Origin: Plicaturopsis crispa FD-325 SS-3
Taxonomy: Eukaryota; Basidiomycota; Agaricomycetes; Amylocorticiales; Amylocorticiaceae
Reading direction: 5' to 3'
Length of the DNA: 64,000 nt
Assembly (NCBI GenBank): GCA_000827205.1
Contig: KN832555.1
Span: 2,682,479 to 2,746,478 of the forward strand
Shown here: one piece after another, positions 23,819-33,847 of the stretch
How the letters are laid out: every line of letters begins with the position of its first letter
Position numbering within the stretch: the first letter of the stretch is position 1
Notes under the pieces: model-generated
What the model was told of the DNA's origin: nothing
What the model saw: only the letters and a program-made list of their open reading frames with translations
The model's database searches: none
Made by a program: the position numbers and the translations under genes

Positions 23819-26294
23819 TCACGTCGGAGGTGGCATCGACGGTGGATTGTTTTCTGCGTGAGGTGCACTTTGTCCGCGAGCGCTGGGCACGGAGGACGAT
23901 GAAGGCGTCCTGCTGTAGTCGTATGACATTGGCCGTACTGCAGGCATGGCATCGACGGTGGCCTTGCCCGCGTCTACACATGGTCGACACCAGCCTGATA
24001 GACAGCATCAGCACGGCACAGGCACGATAATGAAGTGGTGAAATAGACGCACGACCACCCATCATCAACGGGACATCCGTCTGCCCACATTCACAGCATG
24101 CGATTTTCGGAAGGGGCGGAAGCAGTCTCCCCTTTGACCGTCTTGGTGCTTTTGCCTTTGGTGCTGCCTTTGAGCTCGAAGGTTGTTGTTCCTGCTGATG
24201 TTGCGAAGCACTGCGTTTACGAGGGATAACGGTTGGCGTATGAGGCGGCATCGGGACGTGTGCGGCGACCGAAGGGCCGGGCGTCGGGGGCGGTTCGTAG
24301 TTGGGAGCAGTAATGGGAATGATTGGCCTCGTGACCAGCTGTGAAGTCACCGCGGGAGGTTGTTGTGAGGGTTGATACGGAGGGGATGGGACTGCCGGAG
24401 CAGGCGTGTTTAGATACGTCGAGGGCTGGGATATATGGGCAGGTATGGTAGCTGGATACGCCGACGTCGACGTCGACGGCTCGGGGGCTGGGACAGACGC
24501 AGAGGGCTCGGTAGGTACCGATGGCGGTGGTTTACTCGCGTTTTCGACGCCAACGCCGATGCCGCTAGTCACTGAATCTTTCCTCGGCGTACCTATACTT
24601 TCACGGCGCTTCCTTGCGGCGGACCGTCTCTTCGGCTTCGCATTGTCACCGTCATGTGTTGGCTTGATGTGCTTCATCGTATATGCCGGAGTTGCCGCCT
24701 GCAAAGCCACCCAAAATTAGCCCTCGGACGATAGAAATACCAAACGACGGACTGCAGTCGCCGCGACATTATACGACATACGTTTTGAATCTGTGTGAGA
24801 AGTGGACCTTCTTCGAGCTGATGTGCTAGATATACGGGGTCGGGGACCGCCTGTATGATTAAAAAAAACAAGTTGAACAATATGTTTCTGAATGATGCAG
24901 GGTTATGCACGCGTACCACACTGCGCAAAAATGCCCTGTTAGCCGCCAGTGCATCCTGCCCCCCGGACCACCGGTACACCGTGTCCCACACAGCCTGCGA
25001 GGACTTATTGAATCGAAAAGTCACAACCTCTTCACCTGTCTGTGGCGGTATCGGAACTGGCGTGGACGCTTTCCCTTTACTCCCTGCACTGGTCTCCTTT
25101 CCCGTGCCCTTGCTAGCGGTAGTGTTCTCAAAGGGCGATCGCTTGTCGAAAGGCATCCTCGCAGAGATCAAGATATCACCCTGGTCACCTCCGGGGCGCG
25201 CAACAGCCTCACAGACGACGGGCGTGCGGGGGAATATCCAACGGTCGGCTGCAGCTTCGCGAAATTCGAGAACGAGGTCGAAGGGACGCGGTGGTGTGAG
25301 AGCGGGCTGGTAGTAGTATGGTTGCGTGGCACTGTGTGTTGTTGAGGGCAAAGGGGCTGATGCAGGAGGTGGAGTAGGAGTGGCGCCAGGAGTGGGCGTA
25401 GAAAACGACTGGATAATGAGGCCGAGCGATTTGAGCTGGTCGGGCGTGGCAGTGGAAGAAGCGGCTAGGTGTAAGAGGTTGGCAAGAGTTGGATTTGTTG
25501 TCGCAGCCGCATTGACGCGAGCAACAAGCTGAGGAGTGACTGCGACAGACGAGGTTATGGATGAAAAGAGCGGCGACACCGATGGCTGTGAAGTCAGATT
25601 CTCAGTCTTGGTACTTGCCGCAGCACTGGTCGATGTGCCTTGCTGTGCATAACCAGACATCGAGTATGGCGTTGTCACTTGCCAGGAGCTCCCGGACTGT
25701 GAAGGCGGGTAGTACATGTAATTGGGCTGAGGCACATCGGCTAGATAGTGAGCCTCAAACACAGCCGTGTCAATGAAAGTGTGGGGTCCTATCTCCAGTT
25801 CGCACCGTCCACGAAATTGGATAGTATGAGGAGGTGGAACGACATCGGGCTGTTTGCTCCCTCGGGCTTTGCTCGCGAACTTTGGGAAAGTTGAGGACAG
25901 CCAGCGGTCGCGAGCTGCGGAGATGCGTAAGCTTTAACGCGAGACCAACGTATATACGCGCAACGAACACTGCCGTAGGGATTGCAATATCATGAAACTA
26001 AGAGAAAGTCAATCATCCTGCACGCGAACAAAGGCACTTGAACTGGGCGCACCTTTCCGGGATGCTCTTCAGGTTCGATTCTCCATCCTCGTCTACCTCT
26101 TCGTCCTCCAGTTCCCATCCAGGAGCGTCTCCGACCGGTAGTTTCAGGTGTTGGACCCGGTGCATTCGCGTAAATTGTTTCTGGAGGATTTGGGCAAGAC
26201 TTTGGCTCCCAAAAACAGCCGAAACTAGCAAAGCGTTGTTTGTGTCTGTTTGCCAAAGGCCTCCGAATTCCACTGAACGCCAATTCTTGGCCAT
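23819..26294 (-). CDS. Protein with C-terminal four-Cys zinc ribbon
   Basis: Unknown function, roughly 740 aa. The N-terminus (MAKNWRSVEFGGLWQTDTNN) and the block IQFRGRCELEIGPHTFIDTA look structured. A Ser/Thr/Pro-rich segment with a second structured region follows (PFDLVLEFREAAADRWIFPR, VVTFRFNKSSQAVWDTVYRW, NPVYLAHQLEEGPLL). After a KRRSAARKRRE basic patch (likely nuclear localisation) comes a long Pro/Ser-rich linker. The end is a four-cysteine knuckle, CCECGQTDVPLMMGG then WCRPC, split by an intron in the middle. The spacing resembles a small zinc ribbon or GATA-like finger. A nuclear, chromatin- or transcription-linked role is only inference from the finger, the basic patch and the head-to-head pairing with BDP1. 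Confidence 0.75.
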
Positions 26295-26339
26295 TTCAGT
26301 TCTTCTTTTTATACCTCCAAGTCCTCGAAATTAGCGATC
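26295..26339. promoter_or_regulatory. 45-bp bidirectional promoter
   Basis: Only 45 bp separate the start codons of the zinc-ribbon gene (minus) and BDP1 (plus). It holds CAGTTCTTCTTTTTATACC, whose TTTTTATA is the only TATA-like element. Both 5' UTRs must be extremely short, or one of the transcripts starts inside the other gene. Confidence 0.6.
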
Positions 26340-28374
26340 ATGTCTAGTCGCGTCCGTGCGTATCTTATCTCCGAAATATATTCGCAATAAGGAGCTCACG
26401 ACAAAACATACAGAAAAGGGCGGAACTACGTTCAAACCAACGGTGCGAGCGAGACCACGCCCGACCTCGCGCCAGCCCTCCGCCTCTGTCGAACCCCGCA
26501 GCTCAGTACCGCGAGATGTATCCACGCCGGCCCCATCCGACTCGGCATCCGTGCCCCCTCAATCAGAAGAACTAGATTCGCTGTCTATGCCGCCGCCCTC
26601 TCGCATTCCACCGAGGGCGCCAAGTATAAGCAATACCGCTGCGACACAGCCTAGCATTATCACACCGTCCAGAGCTACTCCCGGCCCTTTCTCTATCACA
26701 CCCTCTCGACCAACTCCTCAGCCAATCTCTCAACCCAGTCCCAGTCCGAGACCTACCCCAACTCCGGTGTCGCAGCCCTCGCGCAGTACGGTAGAACCAG
26801 TACCGAGCTCGTCCCTAGAACCAAGTCCTTCTCAGACAGCTGAGAGTTCCGATGCACCGGCTGAATCTGTTTCTGCCCATCATCAGGCCAGTCAACCCGG
26901 CCCGTCTGGAGCACCGTATCCTGAACCTGTCCCCAACGGTGCCGCCGCCCCCGTCCTTGCGCTCAACGAGGACACCTCTGTCAAAGTCCCCGCCAAACGC
27001 GGACGTAAGAAACGCAATGCGGGCGGTGGATCTCAGTCCGACGGCGCCGCGTCCACCTCGACTGCAAAGCCGAAGCGCAAGCCGCGCGCGAAGAAGGTAG
27101 CGGACGACGGTACGCCCGGCCCCACAACGCGGAAGCGTGCGCGGCGAGCGGTCGTATACGACTCCGATGACAACGACAACGACGGCGCAGCGTCTGCATC
27201 CGGCTCAGAGCCCGCGCCCAAGAAGAAGCGCGTGCGGCGGGCGACGTCCACAGCGTCCTCATCTGCCCCGCGGAAGGCCCCGCGCAGGCGCAAGCCCGCA
27301 GAGCCGGTGTTCGACCCGGACGCTGGTCCCGGGGAGGACCTGGACCCGACGACGACGACGATGGCGGCGCTGTGCGAGGACACGGGGCAGGGGCGCATCA
27401 GCAGCAAGGTCGTGCAGATCCAGGCGAACCACGCGGCGTGGAAGGCGGCGAACCGCGAGAAGCGTGCGCGCATGAAGATGTTGATGGAGGCGAAGAAGTA
27501 TGGGCGGAAGGACGATGAGGTGGAGGCGGGTGCGCGGCAGGTGAATGAACCAGCTGCAGTGCCGAGCGCGGCGCCGGACGCGGAGGTGGTTGAGGGCGCG
27601 GAGGAGGGCGAGGGCGAGACGGTCGAGCCGGCCGCGCAGGATGCGACGGGGAGCGGGTTCGATTACTCGCAGGCGATGGCGACGAGCCGGTTTAACGTGC
27701 AGGTGCGGATAGGGCCGAACGGCGAGACGATCATCGACGAGGAGTCGCTGTTCGTCGACCGCGAGGAGGAGGTGGACACGACCGAGTACACGCACGTCGA
27801 GGAGAGCGACACGACAAAGTTCGTGAACTCGGCGACCTACGGCAAGAAATTCAGGGGCACGCGGTGGAGTGCAGAGGAGACGGAGTTGTTTTTCGATGTG
27901 CGTTCTCTGCTTTTGCCATGTCCTTGCTGTGCTGATGGCGTCTACAGGCACTCAGCCAGTTCGGCGAGAACTACGAGCTCATCTCGTTCGTGCTACCCGG
28001 CCGCGACCGTAAGGCGTGTAAAAACAAGTTCAAAGCCGAGGACAAGAAGAATCCCGCGCGCATCGACCACTGCCTGAAGAACCGCGTTCCCTACGGTAAT
28101 CACTTACATTCATTTGTGCACACACACACTGACGTGCGCACGGTGGTTAGACATACAGACACTCGAGCGGCTGACGGGGAAGGATTTCTCTGGGCCGACG
28201 CCGGAGATACGCGCACCCACGCCGCTGACGATGCGGGAGTCTACTGCCGGCGCGTCGGACAAGGAGTACGATCACAGCGACGTCGTGCGGAAGCAGAGTG
28301 GGACGCCCGGGCTGGAGGTGCTGGGCTATGCGGAGGATTTTGGCGACGACTCGGATAAAGACAAAGATGGATGA
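26340..28374 (+). CDS. BDP1: TFIIIB component B'' (BDP1)
   Basis: RNA polymerase III initiation factor subunit, about 620 aa. The coding start is 26340 (MSSRV), then a GTGCGT intron and KGGTTFKPTVRARPRP, the N-terminal motif of fungal B''. A long Pro/Ser-rich stretch and several basic clusters (PAKRGRKKRNA, KPKRKPRAKKV, PAPKKKRVRRA) follow. The SANT domain near the C-terminus is intact: GKKFRGTRWSAEETELFFD, then QFGENYELISFVLPGRDRKA and CKNKFKAEDKKNPARIDHCL. The tail ends GYAEDFGDDSDKDKDG. In yeast, Bdp1 locks TFIIIB onto DNA through this SANT domain. GC content is strongly raised in the middle exon. Confidence 0.95.
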
Positions 28375-28648
28375 ACGAAAGTCTGTAGTGTGTATTCTGT
28401 GGTCCCTCTTGTTTTTATTGGATTTTATTTGCGAGTTGTGTAACTCGTTTCTGTCTGCGGTGTCTGCATGGGAGGGGGGTGGGGGTTTGTTGATGTCCCG
28501 TGAAATTCAAGCGTTTGCAGAACGTCTGGAGGTGGTGGGCAGCGGCCCATAGATGATATACGACACGTCCGGGACCATAATACACAATGATAAGTTACAA
28601 ATGAACACTCTAGCGCCTCCTCCTCCTCCTCCTGCGACGCTGTGCATC

Positions 28649-30560
28649 TCATCCCCGCCCCGAGTCAATCTCCACCCACACCTCCGTGCTCTGCTTCCCC
28701 AGCGCCCGCGTAGTCTCCGGCAACCTCGCCGAGCCCCTCGCACTAACACTCGCCGCACGCGATTGCGGGCCCCGCCCCTTCACCGGCGGCCCGCGTTTTG
28801 CCACCGCGCCGACGTCTATGTCGTCCACGCTCATATCCATCGCGCCCTTCTTCACCTCTCTGCCCACGCGCTGCGTCGCGCCCTTGCTTGTCTGTGTCGC
28901 GCTCTTGCTCGTCCGCTGCGCAGCGGCCTTGTTCGCACGCGGCATCACGGCCTTCCCCGCACGCTGAGGAATGGCCTTGACTTTGCGCTTGCCCTTCGTG
29001 GGTTTGTCGAGTATGAAGCTGGGTCCGTCGATGCTCATGTCGAGCCTACCCTTGCCCTTGTCGAGCGCGAAACTCGGCCAGTCGATACTCATGTCCGCCG
29101 GCATGTTCGTGCTGTCGCCGAAGAGCATCCCGCGCTCCTCCGGGTGCAGGGCGGCTTTCGCGGGCCCGGATCCGGAGCCGCGCTTTTTCGACGGGCTCGA
29201 CTCGAGGGCGGAGTAGTGCGATGTGGTCTGCCGGCGTTTGCTCGGCGAGGAGGGTGGTGATGATAACGGGGAAGTGCAGGTGGATGGAGCTGGCGAGGAG
29301 GACGGGGGTGGGGCGGCAAATGCGTCGAACGGCCGTCTATTCTCTTTCTTCCCGCCCACAGGCTTCGGCCTCGGCGCCTCCTTGACAGACCGGAATGCAG
29401 CCCCGGGGCTCTCCACGCCATCGAGGGTCTGCTGCACCTCCCAGTCCGCGGGCCGCATTTTCTTCCAGTCCTCAACGACACGCTCCACCCACGAGTCCGT
29501 GTCCGCCTGCACATGCACGTCGATGATGCCCGCCCACTCGCCCGCGGGTGGGGTCCGGTTCACGTACACGACCTTCCCCGCCCACGGCTTCTTGCCCGTG
29601 TCCGCACCCGCATGTACGGCGCGCGCAAAGTCCTTGACAAGCTTCTTCAGCCCGTGGACCTTCAGCGACGTGCCCATGATGACGAGCATGTCCGGCTTGC
29701 GAGCAAGGTCTGCGGTTTGTATGGCGCCGATATCGTCGCCCAGCGGATGCGGCTCGTCGTAGAGCACGATCGCGGGCCGCAGGGTGCCTATCTTGAGCGC
29801 TCGGGCGGACCGCGCTACACGTGCTTCCGCTGCCACGAATAACGCGTCAGATGGCGCGCAGATGAGGCGAGGGCGACCACTTACAGCGCTGAAGACATTC
29901 CGGGCAGTTGGGCGGCGTGCCCGCGGTGAACAGCCTGAGGTGTTCCTCCGTGCACACAGATTCCGCAGAACAGAACGTGCAGCGCACGCGGTGGATGTCG
30001 CCGTGGAGCTGGACGTTTCTCACGTCCTTTGTTCTTATCTTCCGCTTGCCTGTGGCCTCGCGCACCTGCTCGCTCGCACTGCCCACGAGGCCTGTGCGTT
30101 CCTCCAGCCCGTCGATGTTCTGGGTGTAGGAGCGGAGGAGCTTGTGCTTCGTGTCGAGCGTGCGCACGAAGCGGTGTGTAGGTGTTGGTGCGGCCTTGTC
30201 GATGGCACGCTTGAGCTGGGCGATGAAGGCGTAGAAAACGGCGGTGGAGGTGGGGTCGCGGAAGAGAGATGCATCGAAGAGGTCGCGTCCACGGAGCACG
30301 ACGTCGGGGTATTGTTGTTTGACGAGCGCGTAGAGGCCGTCGGACGAGCGAAAGTCCTGGAGTGCGTCCGTTCGCCCATTAGTTGCAATCGCGACAGGCG
30401 GAAAAAGAGGACTTGCCGGAATGCCACAGGAGCAGGATATACCAGCGCCGGTCACGACGACGATTTTCTTTGATTTTGCGACGGAAAGAGACAAGTCAGT
30501 AAGAGCTCGACGAGTGTGCGAGTCGGTAGCCGCCGCCGCAAAGTCGAGAGTGAGGGTCAT
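28649..30560 (-). CDS. Sirtuin NAD-dependent deacetylase, HST3/HST4 type
   Basis: Class I sirtuin of about 595 aa. NAD-binding GAGISCS is joined across an intron to DFRSSDGLY. TQNIDGLEER, catalytic LHGD (HGDIHRVRC) and the zinc cysteines (CTFCSAE, CPECLQR) follow, then the second NAD half (VIMGTSLKVHGLKKLVKDF, VYVNRTPP). The fold ends near residue 330; the rest is a disordered, basic C-terminal extension. It carries a repeated DMSID motif (twice as DMSIDxPSFxLDK, once as DMSVDDID). Hst3/Hst4-type enzymes remove H3K56 acetylation; assignment to that branch is by the sequence style and the long tail. The intron at 30357-30416 uses a GC donor (G|GCAAGT...CAG). Confidence 0.9.
30357..30416 (-). 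other. GC-AG intron in the sirtuin gene
   Basis: The 60-nt intron reads GCAAGTCC at its 5' end and ACTCCAG at its 3' end, with AACTAAT as a plausible branch site. Its removal joins GISCSCGIP to DFRSSDG, the invariant sirtuin junction, so the boundaries are fixed by protein conservation. Confidence 0.85.
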
Positions 30561-30874
30561 GGCGGTCGTGGTCCAAGTTGTTGGAAAGTGGAAAGCGGAG
30601 ACTTCGCTTAGACCTCGGATGTTGTTTTTCCTTGTTTGGTCCACCGCGTCGCGTCGCGCCTCACGTGGCTTGTTTAAGTCTTTTAAGTGCAACGCGTCTC
30701 GACGCCGCAAATTGCAAGTTCGTTGTAAAATAGGTCCGCAAGTCGAGATAAATGCACCTCGCTTGCCTAGGACGACAAAAGTATACGAAATATGTAGTCT
30801 TCATTATCCAGTGTTTTTGCGTAAATACGGTGCCGCTCAAGCCTCACGCAGGAGGAAAATGAAGCCGACGCCGC
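30561..30874. promoter_or_regulatory. Upstream region of the sirtuin gene
   Basis: About 310 bp between the U6 3' end and the sirtuin start. It would hold the sirtuin promoter. No clear motif stands out beyond AT-rich patches at 30770-30890. Confidence 0.4.
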
Positions 30875-30994
30875 AAAATAAATATGTATCTCCGTAGAGA
30901 GACCACTCCGGGAAAGCGTGTCATCCTTGTGCAGGGGCCATGCTAATCTTCTCTGTATTGTTCCTAGTTTGTCGTATGTCACCCCGAGGGGGAC
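30875..30994 (-). ncRNA. U6 spliceosomal snRNA
   Basis: Core catalytic RNA of the spliceosome. On the minus strand the sequence holds GGAACAATACAGAGAAGATT (with the ACAGAGA box that pairs with the 5' splice site), then AGCATGGCCCCTGC (AGC triad and internal stem-loop) and AAGGATGAC. A 5' hairpin (GTCCCCCTCGGGG) and the linker ATACGACAAACTAGG precede it. No intron interrupts the core. The 3' part (ACACGCTTTCCCGGAG) differs from animal U6. The first TTTT on the minus strand (30878-30875) is taken as the Pol III terminator, so the 3' boundary is approximate. The 5' end is set at the hairpin. Confidence 0.92.
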
Positions 30995-31003
30995 AGCGAT
31001 TGG

Positions 31004-31400
31004 AGGCTTGGAATGGTGGTCCTTATCAAAGTTTTGTATTTTATTTCAGCTACAGGTCACCTTGCGGCAACGCAGCATCGCAATACAATTACTCTGCCGT
31101 TGGGAGCTATAACGCATCACTTGAGAGTTATAGACGGAAATACTCCTAACTACGTCTCTATCAAGAGCAATATTAATGTTGGTTTTGGAACCGGCCAACG
31201 AAGTGGACTTAGTGGAGCGGGGTCAACGCTTGGTTGGTGGCGGAATTTGTAGACCTTCGCAGAACATTAACGCACTTGCATGCAATTCTGATGCGTACAT
31301 CGCCAGATTCAAGCACAGGTTGGGCGTGGTAAGGACTGTACTGACGACAGACATCATGCATTAACAATGTTTACAGTGGTACAACATACAACACGTCCGC
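31004..31400. other. U6 upstream / RNase T2 3' flank
   Basis: About 400 bp with the U6 upstream control region (AT-rich AAATAAAATACAAAAC about 50 bp before the RNA on the minus strand) and the 3' flank of RNase T2. No gene was seen. Confidence 0.4.
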
Positions 31401-32627
31401 TCAGAACACCTTTTGCTCAGAGCCCTTGGTACGCTCGTGGTACCACACCTGCCCGTTCGCAGCGTTGCACGTCGTCGGTGTCGTCGAGTCAACGGTCTTG
31501 AAGTTGCCGTATTGCTCCTGTACGGTCCAATTAATTAGCGACGCGGACACAGCAAGCAGGAGCGAGAGGCGCACCGATCCGCGAACGTGGCTGAAGTACC
31601 ACACCTCGCTGAGCACCGTGCCGTTCGTGGTGCACCCGACGTACGGCAGCGCGCCCGTCTGCGCCTTCAGTGCGTTCTGCACCTGTGAGATCGAGTACGT
31701 CGTCTTGTTCGACGGCACGATTCCCGCCCTGCACGCCCCGTCAGTAAGTCTCAAACTGAGGGAGACGAGAGAGAAACGCACGAAGCGAGCATGTCAAAAG
31801 TGGGGTACTGCTTGAACGCGCGCACGACCGCGTCGAAAAAGTTGACGACCTCCTGGTGCTTCTTGTAGTTCGTGTAGCACGAAACGTCGAACGTCGACGT
31901 GCACGTCGCGTGCTTCGCGAACTATGGCCGCCGTTAGCTCGCACACACACGTAGCGTAGCCGCGCAGCACGCACCTCGTGTCCCCAGAAATCGGCGTTTG
32001 GCGCGCCCTGGTTAATCCAGAACTTGTTCACTAGATGCGCATGCACGTCAGAGAAGCAAGAATCGGCGGGGAGAGCGCGACGTACTGTAGTCGAGGAGGT
32101 CGTGCCGGCCAAAGTCTTCCACGAACGTGGAGACGGGCGTGCCGTTGTACGCGGGCACAGGCGTGCCGTCCGGGAGGATCGCCGGCGAGGGGCTCGGGTC
32201 ATACTGCCGGGACAAGTCGCAGTACTGCTCGTATGATCTACACCGGCCTATCAATATCATTTCACCGCGTAGATATCCCACATCGACTCACCCATCACTG
32301 CGCGCACATCAGCGACCGTCGATATGCGCAATTAAAAAGACAGACGCACCAGTTATCGGGCCAGAGGCCGTGGATGGACCAGCTGCCCTCGGGGAGGCGC
32401 TGGCCCTTTTTCTCGAGGCCAGTGTAGGTCGACCAGAGCTGAGTCTGGAGGACAAGGCCGCCGGGCGTCGGGGAGCAGCAGGTGTTCGCGATAGCAGTGG
32501 TGTTCTCGCAGGAGTACTCTGCCGGTGCGGCCGCGCAGGCTGTGAGGTTCGGGGCGAGCGAGAGCTGCAGCTGTGGCTGGTACGCGCTGACGGAGACTGC
32601 GGCGAGGAGGAGGGCGAGGAGGGCCAT
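31401..32627 (-). CDS. Secreted ribonuclease T2
   Basis: Extracellular or vacuolar RNase T2, about 305 aa, cleaving single-stranded RNA through 2',3'-cyclic phosphates. A clear signal peptide opens the protein (MALLALLLAAVSVSAYQ). Catalytic segment CAS I is SWSIHGLWPDN and CAS II is FWGHEFAKHATC, giving both histidines, the Glu and the Lys. Paired cysteines are spaced as in fungal T2 enzymes (AAAPAEYSC, NTCCSP, CTSTFDVSC, GCTTNGTVLSEVWYF). NKTT and NGTV are N-glycosylation sequons. Six or so exons with short introns fit. It lies next to the nested TIR elements, whose edge is 153 bp upstream of the start. Confidence 0.95.
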
Positions 32628-32772
32628 GGCGGGGGGCGATGAGGGTAGAGAAGGAGTGCGACGGCTAGGGTAGACGGAACAGGCGGTGCATGGTATTTAT
32701 GGGGTCACTTATCGTGGCGTTTGACGAGCATGTGGAGGCGGACGATGAGCTTGCGGTAGATTTTCCAAGTTC

Positions 32773-32780
32773 CTGGTCGC
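32773..32780 (+). repeat. Target-site duplication, left copy (outer element)
   Basis: CTGGTCGC here is repeated exactly at 33848-33855, directly outside the outer terminal inverted repeats. This fixes the ends of the outer element. Confidence 0.85.
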
Positions 32781-32807
32781 TAGTCTCGTTCCCATCCGTT
32801 GTACAGT

Positions 32808-33218
32808 GGGTGACTTCCCGTAAGGATTAACAGACGAATTTTCTCTAAAATCGTCTCTAAACTGCCCTCGGCATCTCGGCCAACAAAATATTTGATCCAA
32901 ATCGTCAGGGAGTGTATTTTTAAGTCGTTCTAAACCTGCAGGTTTACGAGGGGGTCAAGACCCTCTCGTAGACTTGAAGTTATCGGAAATGATGGCAAAA
33001 ACCTCGATTGGGCGTGTCAACCACGCGTTTTTGCCCGATCCTCTTATAGCGGATCTCGAAATTCACTGCCGAAGCGATGCCGTTGCCGTCCAGATGGCTG
33101 ATAATTTAGAGAATTTGGGCGTTACGGTTTACAGATCTGCTCGTCACTTTGCTCTAAATTTCCTTGGAAACCATTTAGAAAAACGAGACTGTCTCTAAAT
33201 CCTTACGGGAAGTCACCC
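32808..33218. mobile_element. Inner MITE-like element, 411 bp
   Basis: Inserted into the left arm of the outer element. Its ends are perfect 21-bp inverted repeats (32808-32828 and 33198-33218, starting GGGTGACTTCCCGTAA). The empty site is preserved in the opposite arm of the outer element, which lets the duplication be read directly. Either AGT (with 21-bp ends) or CAGTG (with ends shorter by one base each side) was duplicated. The octamer TCTCTAAA occurs three times directly (32842, 32854, 33192) and once inverted (33105), as subterminal transposase-binding motifs would. No transposase is encoded. A 3-bp duplication and GGG ends would fit PIF/Harbinger, which is only a suggestion. Confidence 0.87.
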
Positions 33219-33221
33219 AGT

Positions 33222-33401
33222 GGCTGTGCTGCGGAGTTCGAAAACTCACGTCGCAAGCTCCTGTACAACGTCTGGTGCACTGCGTAAGGGACACCCCCCA
33301 TCGAGTCACGTCAAGGGCGTCACGCCCCTTTTCCGGTACTTTCGTGACTGTCGCGTCGCGGCGGCATCGCGCAGGTCCTTGGCGGCGGCGGCGTACTCGA
33401 C
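33222..33401 (+). repeat. Outer element, inner part of left inverted arm
   Basis: These 180 bp are the inverted counterpart of 33641-33820. The first 27 bp of the same arm lie at 32781-32807, on the other side of the inner element. Confidence 0.88.
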
Positions 33402-33640
33402 ATATGCATTGCAGGTTTCTCCTCCAAAAAATACCCTGCACTCTGTATGGACATGCACATACGATGGCTCATATTTTATCCAGGCCTTCACCCTGATATC
33501 TCATGGTTCTTGCAAGGAATCATTACATTTAGGCCAATGAGATGCCCGGGGCATGGCATCACCCTAAATTGCCCCATGTTAGCCTGTGCCTAGTAGAATT
33601 TCTGCTCCCCATTTTTCTCGGGTGGACAACCGGTAGACAC

Positions 33641-33847
33641 GTCGAACACGACGCCGCCGCCGAGGACCTGCGCGATGCCGCCGCGACGCGACCGTCACGA
33701 AAGTACCGGAAAAGGGGCGTGACGCCCCTGACGTGACTCGATGGGGGGTGTCCCTTACGCAGTGCACCAGACGTTGTACAGGAGCTTGCGACGTGAGTTT
33801 TCGAACTCCGCAGCACAGCCACTGTACAACGGATGGGAACGAGACTA
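33641..33847 (-). repeat. Outer element, right inverted arm
   Basis: Uninterrupted 207-bp arm, which preserves the pre-insertion sequence of the left arm. An open frame starts at 33741 inside it and runs without a stop into the MBOAT gene. Confidence 0.88.

Larger units (their letters stand above)
32781..33847. mobile_element. Outer non-autonomous TIR element with 207-bp arms
   Basis: DNA-transposon derivative bounded by the 8-bp duplication CTGGTCGC. The ends are inverted repeats that begin TAGTCTCGTTCCCATCC. Left arm: 32781-32807 plus 33222-33401 (207 bp once the inner insertion is removed). Right arm: 33641-33847 (207 bp). I count about six mismatches and no gaps between arms, near 97% identity. 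The central 239 bp (33402-33640) is unique. Without the inner element the unit is 653 bp and has no transposase. The arms carry a GGGGCGTGACGCCCC hairpin. An 8-bp duplication fits hAT or KDZ-type elements; the family is not settled. It fills the divergent promoter between RNase T2 and the MBOAT gene. Confidence 0.88.

Noticed and set aside
26060-26085. GGTTCGATTCTCC as a tRNA B box
   Set aside because: It lies inside coding sequence of the zinc-ribbon gene and no tRNA fold surrounds it.
27259-27951. 230-codon open frame antisense to BDP1
   Set aside because: It lies opposite a GC-rich coding exon whose codon bias creates long antisense frames; it is Arg/Leu-rich with no domain.
28553-29260. 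235-codon open frame antisense to the sirtuin tail
   Set aside because: Same cause as above: high GC at third positions. It lacks motifs and splice structure.
33220-33822. Two nearly identical short proteins on opposite strands
   Set aside because: They are translations of the inverted arms of the TIR element, not genes.
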